Below, one piece after another: positions 30,499-41,627 of a DNA stretch of 64,000 nucleotides. The first letter of the stretch is position 1. The number at the start of each line of letters is the position of its first letter. Made by a program: the position numbers and the translations under genes. This DNA comes from Phaeosaccion multiseriatum (Eukaryota > Ochrophyta, other classes), in contig OZ218953.1 in the NCBI GenBank assembly GCA_965112735.1, positions 2,046,001-2,110,000 of the forward strand. The letters run 5' to 3'. The notes beneath the pieces are model-generated. The model made no database searches, was not told the DNA's origin, and saw nothing but the letters and a program-made list of their open reading frames with translations.

Positions 30499-30933
30499 CT
30501 TGCTGGAGATTTGAGGCAGGTTGCGAGGTTGAGAAACCTGAGGGGGGAAAGAGGTCCAGAAGAGAGCTTGGAAGTGAGTGAGGGAGGGGGGCGGGTGAGG
30601 GAGAAATTTGGCGCGAACTGGCTGGCAAAATTTCTTCCCGCCCAGCCTTACTTCTTGCGTCTACATCCACCACTCGCCACCCACATACCCTCTCCTGCCA
30701 CTCCTCACGGTGTGCAAGCGTACCCTTCACGTGCCCTTGGAAGAAGAAGATTTTTTAGTATTTTCGAAGTGATGAAGAGGAAGGAAGTCAATGAAATACA
30801 GGGGCATATAGGCACGCCACCGCGCCGGGGACCACAAAGACAAATAGAAGAAGAAGAAGAAGAAGAAGAAGAAGAAGAAGAAACAGTACCTTGCTGGGGA
30901 GCGCCGGCAGCATCAGCAGGAGAAAGCAGCGGG
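30499..30933. promoter_or_regulatory. Divergent intergenic region with GAA run
   Basis: About 435 bp between the PhnB-like gene (-) and eRF3 (+). It holds an (AGA)n run at 30847-30882. The eRF3 frame is open upstream to an ATG at 30511, but that extension is low-complexity and lacks conserved sequence, so the start at 30934 was preferred. Confidence 0.4.
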
Positions 30934-33900
30934 ATGGATAGCTGGGAGACTCACGCAGGTGGGAAGGAGGCCGAAGAAAAGGCCGCCTCGGGTGCAGGGG
31001 GAGGGCAGGGAGGGGGAGGGGGCAGCTCCATGAATCCCAACGCGGCCTCCTTCTCCTTCAATCCCAACGCCTCGGGATGGACTCCTGGTGGAGGAGCGTC
31101 TTTCACGCCAGCGGCAGCAGCGGCAGCAGCTCCTCCTCCACCACCACCACCACCTGCTGCTGCTGCACAAGACGTGACGGAGAAGCTCGGGGGAGTGACC
31201 ATCAGCGTCGGCGCACCAAGCGCGGCAGCCGAGGGGGGAGGAGAGGACGAGGAGGCGGACGTGGTGGACGAAAGTGATCCATTATGGCAGGTATGACGCC
31301 GCTGGGGATGGTTTGCTAGATTAGCTTTGGAAGGGGGGGAGGAAAGAGATGCTGAGATTTTTCTTCTTGAGCGGTCTCTCCTTTCCTCCGCGCTGCCTTC
31401 CCCCCCCACCCTTTCTCAACCCCTGCTCGTGCTCTGAATACGCTGTGAACCTAAAGGTGACGCTGAGAATCGCGGGAGGGGACCGCAAGAAGGCCGTCAA
31501 GATGCTCGAGGACCCCGACTCCCTCATGTCACACCCCGAAGTGCTCAAGGTGAGCGCGTGCCTCACCAAGTCCATCTTATCACCAGCCCAGTTGGCTCTT
31601 ACTCTGTAGCGGTTCCTCCCGAGTCGCTCCCTCGATCCCTCGCCCACTCACTCGCTCGCTCGCTCGCTCACTCTTTCTGCTCCGTCTCTCTCTCTTCACT
31701 CTCAGGTGATTGAAGCGACCGAGGGAACAGTAGAAGACGATGCGGAGGACTATGGAGGAGAGAGTGGTGCCTCGGAGGCAGTGGCAGCAGCAGGAGCAGG
31801 CGCAGCAGCAGTAGCGGCAGCCGCTCCTGCTTCAGCGCCACCGGGCGCCAAGTCCACTGGAGACGATGAAGAGGAAGACGAGGAAGGGCAGGACGCAGAG
31901 GAAGAGGCAGAGGCAGGGGATGAGGACGAGAGAGAGCACTTGAACATTGTGTTCATCGGTCACGTTGACGCCGGAAAGTCAACACTGTCGGGGAACATTC
32001 TCTACCTTACTGACTTTGTGGATAAGCGGACCATTGAGCGCTACGAAAGGGAGGCCAAACAGAGGAATCGAGAGACTTGGTGAGTGTTTTGTATTTTTCT
32101 TAAGCCACCCTTCTCTTGCTGAGGGTACATCTACCCAGGGCTGAGCAGTCGAGCCTTTACCCAGTCAGCAATGGTTGCTCCCTGGGCCTCCATCTCTGTC
32201 ATTTGGAGGCACGATCGACCACTCTTCCAACCCGCTCTCTCTCTCTCACACACACATACACACCCTCACACTCGCACTCACGCACTCAAGCACTCAAGCT
32301 CACGCACGACGTGCACTCATTTCCGCCGCCGCCCGGTGTCTGATGTCTAATGTACCCCCCCGTGAAAGGTTCCTGGCCTTCATCATGGACACAAACGAGG
32401 AGGAGCGGGCCAAGGGAAAGACAGTGGAAGTAGGAAGGGCCCACTTCGAGACTGACACCAAGAGATACACCATTCTCGACGCGCCGGGCCATAGCGCGTA
32501 TGTACCCAACATGATCCAGGGAGCGGCCCAAGCAGACGTGGGTATCCTTGTCATCAGCGCGAGGAAGGGCGAGTTCGAGACGGGCTTTGAGAAGGGAGGA
32601 CAGACCAGGGAGCACGCTCTACTGGCCAAGACGCTGGGGGTGCGCTATTTGGTTGTGGTCATCAACAAGATGGACGACCCTACTGTAGAGTGGGCTAAGA
32701 CCCGCTTCGACGAGTGTGTCTCCAAGCTCAAGCCCTTCCTTAGGTCCTGTGGGTACGCGGTGAAGAAGGATGTGACCTTCATTCCCATCTCGGGTCTGGC
32801 CGGGAGCAACATTAAGGTGCCAGTGACCAAGGATGTGTGCCCGTGGTGGAGCGAGAGTGTGGCAGCTGGGGAGAACAACACCACCTCGGCCACGCTGCTG
32901 AAGCTCATGGACGACCTTAGTATGGACAACCGAGACTCCAGGTGGGTTCGCGCGAAGGGACGAGAGAGTGCCCCTTCTCTCTAGGATCGAAAGAGACCCG
33001 ACGCATGGGGGGGGGCGCACATTAAAACACGCCTGTGTGTCCTCCTCTCATGTGTATGGACCACACTAAGCTGCCTCCGCGAGTCCTGTCACCCCCGACG
33101 CCCTCCTTTGCTCTTACTTTTGTGTCTTCCCATGCCCCGCCCTCTGTCCTCTGCCCCTTGCCACCCCCGCCTTTGTAGCGCAAGTTTGCGTGTGCCTGTG
33201 CTGGACCGTTACACAGACCGCGGAACCATTGCGCTGGGCAAGGTGGAGCGAGGCACACTGAGGACGGGGAGCTCTGTTGTGGTCATGCCCACCCGAACGG
33301 AGGCTAAGGTAGGTGAATGGGGAATGGGCGGCGGGGGCAAGCGTGGGTGGGGCGATTGGTGGATGGGTGGGTGGGTGGGTGGTTGAGTGGATGAGTGAGT
33401 GGGTGGGTGGATGGGTGAGTGAGTGGGTGGGTGGAGTAGAGGCACTTGAGGCGTCTAGGGGGGCGGGGCGGCGGGGAATGTGTGTGACTGTGTGCTCATC
33501 GATAGAATGACATAAAGCGTGTGGAGGGCCATTCATTTGCGTACAGCAGATAGTGATGGCACAGCCGGAGAGGGGAGGGGAGGCAGCAGGCAAGATAGAG
33601 GCAGGCAGGCTCCATCGTGGGGCAGAGATCGGGGTCCGTGTCGATGAAGGATGGATGTGGGGGGGGGAGCAGGCACCACCCGGCGGGGCAAAAGTCAAAA
33701 ACTCAAAACGCTCGTCTGATCGCACAATCCTGTGTTTGTTGGTCGCGTGTGTGTATGAAAATCATCAATCAATCAATGACTCAGGTTGAGGCCATCTACA
33801 TTAACGACGTGAAGGTCAAGACCGCAAAGACCGGGGAGAATGTCAGCGTCAAGCTGAACATTCCTGACTCGGATGTTGTCAAGGGATTCGTTATCTGCGA

Positions 33901-34337
33901 CCCTTCCGACGTGAGTGGGAGAGGGGGAGGGGGGGGGGAGGGGGGGAGGGAGGAAGGAAGGAACGAAGGAAGGAAGGGAGGAAGGACGGGCCGAGAGACG
34001 AACTTAACCTGACTTGACGACTGTGGGGCATGATACTAGCGTGAAGGCGTTGGCGGCTGTTTTGTTTCACAGTTGCGAGTGTCTCTCTGTGTGTACCAAC
34101 ACCAACCTCTTAATTTGCCCCCTTGGCCACCCACCGACCATTTGCTGCCATCCACCTACAGCCGTGCAAGGCGAGCAAGAAGGTATTGTGTCAGGTGGCG
34201 GTGATCGACATGCTAGACAAGCGATCACTCTTCACCGCAGGGTACGACAGCGTGTTCCACTGCCACACGGTGGAGGAGGAGTGCATAGTGTCTTCTCTGG
34301 TGGACGTAATTGATATGAAGACGGGCAAGCCAAGCAA

Positions 34338-34382
<45 letters not shown>

Positions 34383-34737
34383 GAGAGAGACGTAGGCTTA
34401 GAGAAACAGAGAGAGGCGTAGGCTTGCCCAGCCCAGACGCACATAAGTACACACACAGATACACATACACTATCCTGCGAGCCCTCATCCCTACCCGATC
34501 TCTCCTCCCTGTGCAATTGCTCATACACACACATTCACATACATACACACACAACACACACAGTCTGGGAAGAAGCCGGCCTTCGTGAAGGAAGGGGCGG
34601 TGGTGCGGGCAGTGCTGGAGGTGCCTCGCAGCATTTGTGTCGAGAAGTATGACGTCATGCCTCAGATGGGGCGCATAACCCTCAGGACGGAAGGACACAC
34701 CATTGCCATTGGCAAGATTTTAGAAATCAAGGAGTAA
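30934..34737 (+). CDS. GSPT1: Peptide chain release factor eRF3 (GTPase)
   Basis: Eight exons, 30934-31290, 31457-31549, 31706-32079, 32369-32941, 33179-33308, 33785-33910, 34162-34338 and 34564-34737, give 667 residues with consistent phases. The G domain has GHVDAGKST (about residue 235), the eRF3-type switch region ([14 protein letters not shown]), [32 protein letters not shown] and [10 protein letters not shown], then beta-barrel domains ([38 protein letters not shown]). These match eRF3 rather than EF-1A or Hbs1. eRF3 binds eRF1 and hydrolyses GTP to drive stop-codon peptide release. The N-terminal extension carries a doubled NPNA segment ([17 protein letters not shown]), resembling the PAM2 motif that binds poly(A)-binding protein, followed by Pro/Ala runs and an acidic block. 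Confidence 0.93.
34339..34378. repeat. (GA)n run fused to a 5' splice site
   Basis: Intron 7 of eRF3 opens GTGAGAGAGAGA and continues for about 40 bases, so the donor site is the first unit of a GA microsatellite. Confidence 0.9.
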
Positions 34738-34999
34738 AGTGAGAGAGGTGGCTGCGATCGATCGTTCGGTCGTACGTAGGCGCTTTTGCTTTTATATTTG
34801 CTGTGGAGGAGGAGGGGGTATGTGTGGTGGTGGAGGAGGGAGGAGCAGGAGGAGGAAGAAGAAGAGGAGGGATGATGCACAACTGCTGCTGATCGAGCGT
34901 GAAGGACGAATGGGTGGGACAGCGTTTGGTGTAGTGGGATTTAGCGACGGCCAAACTGCGATGGAAGGCCGGACTCACACACACACGGAGAGAGAGAGA

Positions 35000-35053
<54 letters not shown>

Positions 35054-35887
35054 GATGCGTGCCGACAGAGGGCATGCAAAAGGAAGGGAAGGGGGGAGGG
35101 GAGGGGGTGGCGGGGCTTCGTGGAAGAAGAGGAGATCATTTTGTTTTTCGGCCAGAAGGGTCGAAACGACGGGAAGGCAACAGCAAAGGGGGGCGACATC
35201 AAGCATTTACGACAGGAAAGAGTTGTGTAGGTGGGCTCCTGCTCTGCTTGGCTGGCTGCCGACGATTGCTTGATTGTTGCTGGATGACGAACGTGCCGTA
35301 ACGGGGCCCCAGAGAGCGGCCCGGAGGATTGCGGAGAGATGAAATGAGACGGTGGAGAAGGGACCATTCGTATGAAGCTGCACCAGTGGACCGTTGGACC
35401 CTTTTAGCCACCAGATAAAAGGTCACATACACTGAAAACTGAAAAACTGACGTTACCCAAAGGAAGAAGGGACCATTTCCCCGGTATGAAGCTGCACCAG
35501 TGGACCGTGGGACCCTTTTAGCCCTTCCAGTGCCCCGATGCCGGCTAAGCAGAGTCTCAGAAACCAAATATTTATATGTATACCTCATTTACAAGTCAGA
35601 CTCTCCTCTCATCATGCACCCCTCCACTTGCCTCCCCCGTCCTTTCGTTCAGGGCCTCTCTATCTGTCTCTCCTGGCCCGAGAGCCGTCCGTCCGTGGGA
35701 AAGTGCCAGTCCCTCTCCTCTTTTATCCGTCTCATTATACTTCTACATGTTTATGTTTATATGCACACTCAGTCACCATCAAAGCTGCCTCTTCTAATTC
35801 CCTCGCGCTGTCCCCCAATGGTATGTATTTGGCACGTTCCTCCCTCCTTGTCTGCTGCCATCTGCTTCCATCTATCCCCCCGCCCCT
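34738..35887. other. Intergenic region of 1.15 kb with a 55-base direct repeat
   Basis: Between the convergent 3' ends of eRF3 (+) and an unknown gene (-). It contains GA/GT runs (34990-35050). Two direct copies of a segment of about 55 bases occur at 35357-35409 and 35466-35523, sharing GAAGGGACCATT, GTATGAAGCTGCACCAGTGG and GGACCCTTTTAGCC. No coding gene is supported. Confidence 0.6.
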
Positions 35888-37354
35888 CTACACCCCTTGC
35901 GGAGTAAACTCCACGTGCTTGTCGTCGTATCGGTAGCGCCACTTGCCGCGCATAGCGCAGTCTATAATCTGGCCGAGGAGAGAGAACCGAGGGAGGGGGG
36001 CAACGTCGTCAAAAAGTGGCATCCCTACGCGCCATTTCTCCCTCCCTCCCTCCCTCCTATATCTCCCTCCATCCCTCCCATTTCTCCTTCTATCACTCGC
36101 CTTCTTTCCTCCCGTATCTCTCCCTCCCTTACTTCCTCCATCCCTCGCCTTCCTCCCTCGTCTCTTTCCCTCCCTCGCTCTCTAGCTCCCTCCACTCACC
36201 TCTTCTCCTCCGTCCTCAGCCCCAAACTCCCCTGCTTCCCCTTCGTCAGCAGCCATGAGCGCTTCGAAGCCGTACTCGCCTCCCAAGTCCTCCACATACC
36301 GATACCCATCCGTAGCAGCTTCTCCTTCAGTCATGCCCCCTTGCTCTACCCCCTCCTCATCCGCCCCACTACTCATATAGATATTGCCCCAGTCCTCCTC
36401 GGACCTGTCCTCGACCACCACCCCCATCGCCACCGCCTCCTTGTCGGCCATGTTTCGGTCATACAGCCGCCCAAACTCCAGCCTGGCCTGCTCGTCGGCC
36501 TCCAGCAGACGATTAAGCCACTTGCGGATGGAGTTGGACCATTGCTGCCGGTCGAAGCTGTAGCGTAAGCCGGCGGTATTGCGCTGAATGGTTCTGGACA
36601 TCCAGTCATCAAACTCCTCCCTTGCCAAGGCGATCATCTCCGCCGTGTTATCCATCGACGGAGCAGCCACGCAGGGGAAGCTGTCGAGACTGCGCTGCTC
36701 CTGGCCAGCAAAGCCTTTGGGACCAGGCAACATGGTCTCCCCAATTCGGGCGGGAAGCGGTCGCATACTTCTCAACACATCGTCACGATCGCCCCCCCTC
36801 CCACTACTCCCCAAATTTGGGAATATGATCTTGGCGAACCGGCCCAACCTCTCTTGAGAGACGGCGGTCAGAGGCTCTCCCTCTTTGACCTCTTCCCCTA
36901 GCCCCATCATCCCCTCCGCAAGCCTCGCAATCTCATCTGTCATTTGCAGTCGACTCAAGCCTGAGCTGGCGCCAATGCCTATCGCTGCTTCGGCCGTGAG
37001 GGCCAAGCTGCTATTCCGTCTACGCACCCTGGCGGCCCTGTTGGCCCTCGTTCTTGCTCCTTCCCCCCTTCGGGCGGGCGTCAAAGGCACATCATCCACC
37101 CTGCTGCCGGTTGAGGTAGAGGTGGAAGTTGAGGCAGAACGTCTTGCGTGCGTTGTCCGAGCCAGGCGCCGAGATTGAAGCCTATGCACCCCTGGCTGCT
37201 GCTGTCCTCCCTGCTGCTGCTGCTGCTGCTGCTGGGTAGGCCTCTCTACTCTCGAGCCTTTCCCGCCCCACCCCCCCGTGCCCGGCCCAACAACACGCGA
37301 CTCCGACTGATACACTAGGCCGCAAAATGCGGCAACTGCTACCCCTCTTTTCAT
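35888..37354 (-). CDS. Unknown protein with hydrophobic N-terminus
   Basis: Exon 1 is 37354-36200 and exon 2 is 35968-35888, joined in phase 0, giving 411 residues. The start at 37354 is chosen because it begins a short signal-like or plastid-leader sequence (MKRGVAVAAFCGLVY); the frame is open upstream to an ATG at 37543. A Gln run and Arg/Thr/Ser-rich low-complexity sequence follow. The conserved-looking part is helical and charged: EEFDDWMSRTIQRNTAGLRY, then QWSNSIRKWLNRLLEADEQA. The small last exon encodes a compact end (CAMRGKWRYRYDDKHVEF). I do not recognise the family. The order leader, variable linker, conserved helical domain suggests an organelle protein. Confidence 0.6.
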
Positions 37355-37581
37355 TTCCCCCTTCACAGTCCACAGACACCGGACAAGGAGCACCTCAAAA
37401 GGAAAATGACACTGATCTACGTAGGACTCGTGGAGACACACGCGTCTCTGACAAGCCCGTGCCAAGGCAGCAGAAGGAAGGTACAACCCCCTCGGGTCAG
37501 TAACCAATTGACTTACGAGGAACGGTGGGTAACTGGCACTCACACAGTAGAAGCGGGGCGGATTTAGGAAAGAAGGAGGAG

Positions 37582-40500
37582 ATGAAGACTATGAGACTGA
37601 AAGAGGTGGTCGCGGTCCTTACCCTCTACCACTCCTGCGGCTGTGCCGCCTTCCAGGTCTCGTTGAACGGCCACAGAGGCGTCATCAGGAGCAGCAGCAG
37701 GAGCAGGAGCAGCACACTCAGCAGCGGGACGGCTCTGCAGCAGGGCGCGCAGGCAGGGGACGCCGTAGATAGTGACGTGACTCTCGCGGGCTACGCTCTT
37801 GGAGACGGGAAAAATGGGGCTCTAAGGATCGCGACAGGTATCAGAGAGTCATTTTCTCATTTTGCTTGTGGGACCTTTTTTTGCCGCAAGTCCCTGGGCC
37901 GTCTTCCTGCTCTCTTCCTCACTCTCTCATTATACTGGTGGGTCTCTTGCAGGAGCGATTGATGCGCTTTTCAAATTTGAGCCGTTCTTCGAGTACTCGT
38001 GTGCCAAGGCCAGGGAGAAAATAATTGAGCGAGCCGACAGCTTGGGGTGTGGGTGGCAGGGCAGAGTGGACGGTGAGTGCTTCAGTGAGGGACGACCGAA
38101 AGCACACGGTACTCTCTTTCATTGAACAAGTGAGGAGGAAAGGGACATGCTCGACTCCTCAGTGTGTAGGGCCAGGAACTTTCCGACCACCCTGAGCTCA
38201 TGTTTCGCTCGCTCCCCTTTCCCTCCTTCTAGGAATGATGCGCAAGATGGACACTCTAAACGGGATCTACGACGGTGTGCTCGACCCGAAGGTATGTCCA
38301 GAGGGGAGCACGTAGTACCTAGCCTTGTCTGCAAGTGGACACTTTCTGGTACTTGTTTGGGTCTCAGGTATTTTATCCTCTCGTTGACTCTCTTTGCCCT
38401 TTGACTCCCTCGCCATCGTAACTTGCACCTTACAGGTCTGGACCGACACTCCAAAGTATTATAAAGCTCCCTTTCATGTGAGTTCTCAGCCGTGTACGAC
38501 AGTCCTTACTGTCCTCCTCCATAATACAACTGTACTGAACTGGCTCACCCCACCCCACGCACGCCCCCTCAGGCTTACAAGGAAGGCAACCTCTCGTGGC
38601 TGGCGGCCATGGAGGTCGACCCCAGCGCTGTGTCGGTGCACAGCAGAGTCTTCGCCGAGGATGGAGAGCTGCAGCTTGATGGGGATGATCGATTGAGAGC
38701 CAACTACCACCAGCGCATGCTGGAAATGCTTCGGGTGAGTGGGTGGGTCGGTGGATGGGTCGGAGTGGGTGGATGGATGGGTAAGAGCTCGGGGCTGGCT
38801 GCTGTAGTTGTTGTGGTATTGCATGGATGATCTGCTGTCTGTCGTTACATCAATCAGCTTGCCGTGCTGTAAGTACTTCGCTTCCCCTTCTTTCCCCGAA
38901 GCCGGCTACTGAAGTGGCCTCCTCACTCCTCTATGGTCAAATCAATCAGCTATCAAATCACCCCACCTATCAAAAACTTACGAATAAATTTTAATCAATG
39001 GATGGACGATGGGGCTGAACGGACGGATGGACGGACGGAATCAGTTCTCGCCCAAGAAAGTCGTGGACGTTGGGTGCAGCACGGGCATTAGCACCTTGAA
39101 GCTGGCACAGACCTTCCCAACCGCAGAGGTCACGGGCGTTGACCTCTCCCCGCACATGCTGTCCATCGCACAGTACAAGCTCAAGAACGGCGAGGAGGAA
39201 GAAGGTGGGATGGGGTGGAGTGGGGTGGGGTGGAGTGGGGTGGGGTGTACTATTGCTTGGGTTTGGCTTGGGCATTGGGGGGCGTGGTTTGTATGTATAT
39301 ATTTATAGGAACGAGCGCCTCACTAACGTACTTTGCTCGGACAACACAACACAACACAACTTCTGTTCCATCTCTCTCTCTGTCTCTCTCTATCTCGTGC
39401 TGCCGTACCACCACCATGTGCACCACAACAGGCATTCGTAAGGACGGCCGTGTGACATACCTCCACGCTGCAGGGGAGGCCACCTCTCTGCCCGACTCGT
39501 CTGTGGACCTCGTGTCCATATGCCTTGTGATGCACGAGTTGCCAGCACAAGCCGCCCAGGACATGCTCAAAGAGGCAGCGAGAGTGCTTAGGTGGGTGGT
39601 GGGTGCTGCAGTGAGCGGACGCAGTGCTTCGCTGGTACCGATCTCCGTTCCCTCCCCACATGTCTCTACATGTCTCCCTTCTCTTTCGATCCCCATATGC
39701 CTCTACATCTCCCCTCCTTGCCCCCCCTTAACCCTCTACATGTTCCCCTCCTTCCCTCCCCACATGCATCTACATGTCTCCCTTCTCTTTCGATCCCCAT
39801 ATGCCTCTACATCTCCCCTCCTTGCCTCCCCTTAACCCTCTACATGTTCCCCTCCATCCCTCCCCACATGCCTCTACATGTCTCCCTTCTCTTTCGATCG
39901 CCATATGCCTCTACATCTCCCCTCCTTGCCTCCCCTTAAGCCTCTACATGTCCCCTCCTTCCTTCCCCACATGCCTCTACATGTCTCCCTTCTCTTTCGA
40001 TCGCCATATGCCTCTACATCTCCCCTCCTTGCCTCCCCTTAAGCCTCTACATGTCCCCTCCTTCCTTCCCCATATCTTTCTTTTTGTGTCTCCTTATCTC
40101 CCTGGCCTCGCCCCACACCCATTATTTTACACGATCCCCCCATATACCCCCAGGCCTGGCGGTGCGATTGCCTTCATGGATATGAATCCTCACGCCCCCC
40201 GCTTCAAGGCGCTGGCGGGGAACCCCTTCGCCTTTGCGGGGTTCAAATCCTCAGAGCCCTACTTGCTGGAGTACATCAGTGAGTGAGAGAGAGAGGGAAA
40301 GAGAGATCAAAAAGAGAGAGAGGAGAGGGAGAGGGAGGGGAGAGAGAGAGAGGAGGGAGGGGGGGGGGGGGGGAAGAAGGAGATGGAAGGGGAGAGAGAG
40401 AGAGGGGAAATATCGAGAGAGGGATTGAGAGAGAGAAGGAAAGAGACGGAGAGAGAGTGTGTGTGAGCGTGACTGAGAGTGTGTGGGTGTGTGTAAAAGG

Positions 40501-40867
40501 GAGACAGAGGCGAGAAGGTGCAAAGGTCGCACTGTGTGGGAGTTGAGTACGCGTATGTACATGACGCATGACTGCATGTAAGCATTTTTTGTCCCTTGTC
40601 TTCTCGCTGCTGTATCACAAACTGCTGCTGCTCCTTTCCCCCGCTTGCACCTTCTCCTCGCGTCCTCCTTCCTACCCACGTACTCACCCCTTTCTCTCCC
40701 TCCCTCCCTCCCCTGCACTGCGCTTGGCAATTGACCATCCACGACCATCCTTTTGCTTGACAGGCCTGGACCTTGCTGCCGAGTTGAAGGCGGCAGGCTT
40801 CATAGACGTTGACGTTAAGGCCAACTCGCCATACCACAGAACTTGCGTGGGGTATACTGACAAGTAG
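37582..40867 (+). CDS. Class I SAM-dependent methyltransferase with targeting leader, nine exons
   Basis: Exons 37582-37837, 37953-38072, 38233-38291, 38436-38477, 38573-38734, 39045-39204, 39432-39591, 40154-40278 and 40764-40867 give 395 residues in perfect phase. The N-terminus (LKEVVAVLTLYHSCGCAAFQ plus a Ser/Arg stretch) looks like a plastid presequence; ATGs at 37582 and 37591 are both possible. The Rossmann core has motif I VVDVGCSTGISTLKLA, motif II VTGVDLSPHMLSIAQYKL, the post-motif DSSVDLVSICLVMHELP and motif III ARVLRPGGAIAFMDMNP, typical of small-molecule (UbiE/COQ5-like) methyltransferases. The residues before the core (FEPFFEYSCAKAREKIIERA; YDGVLDPKVWTDTPKYY) are a lineage-type N-domain. 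The substrate is unknown. Intron 7 carries a minisatellite and intron 8 starts with a GTGA/GA run. Confidence 0.85.
39660..40060. repeat. Minisatellite of about 105-bp units in intron 7 of the methyltransferase
   Basis: About four tandem units share the words CTACATGTCTCCCTTCTC, TTTCGATCCCCATATGCC and CTTGCCTCCCCTTAA. The unit is pyrimidine-rich and fills most of the 562-base intron 7 (39592-40153), which lies between two exons of the catalytic domain. Confidence 0.85.
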
Positions 40868-41237
40868 TGAGAGGGGCGGAGGGGGGAGGGAGAGGTATAG
40901 AGGGGGGGGGGGGGCAGTAAAGCGCTGCTTCCTTTTAATTTAAAACTAGTTGATGCATTGCTTTGGCTTCAAGGATATAGATTTGATAGGGAAGGCATGC
41001 GAGAGGGATACAGGCACACAAGTGTACAGAATAGGGAGGAGAAAACTGGCGGGGTTTATGGTATCGGTTTATTATTACACGAAAAGACTTACAAACAAAA
41101 TGACATCTCAGGACATGATGACATTCAAGGATACGACAGAAGCATACGACAGAAGCAAAGATGAGATTGCTAGAATGCCTCTGTAGAGACTCTTTAGTGC
41201 AATGCACCGCCGCGAACAGTTGGTGTCAGGATTGGTT
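40868..41237. other. Convergent intergenic spacer
   Basis: Between the methyltransferase (+) and kinase (-) 3' ends. Relatively AT-rich (40935-41180), compatible with 3' untranslated regions. No gene is seen. Confidence 0.6.
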
Positions 41238-41595
41238 TCAGTTCCAGTTGGGCGTTTCGCTGGGGCTCGGCTCCGGCGTGTTGGGCACCGTGGCGAGGGA
41301 GGTACCGGTGAGGGAGGAGGGGGAGCGTCCGGTCTTTGCGGTTGCGCCTCCTCCCAACAATTCACCAAGCTGCTTCCGTTGCCGCTGTGGCTGCTCCCCC
41401 AGAGGGGCGTGTCCAATATGGTGAGCACTCCCGTGGGGAAGGAAGTCCTCCCGCTGCTGCTGCTGCTGGGCGGTCAAGGTCTTCGGTGTCAGGCTCAGAC
41501 TCCGTAGGCCGCGACCACTGCTGCTGGCGTGATTGGCGCCATGGTTGGTGCTGCGCAGGTTTCCGTCTGGCGACGCCCTCTTGATGATATTGTTC

Positions 41596-41627
<32 letters not shown>

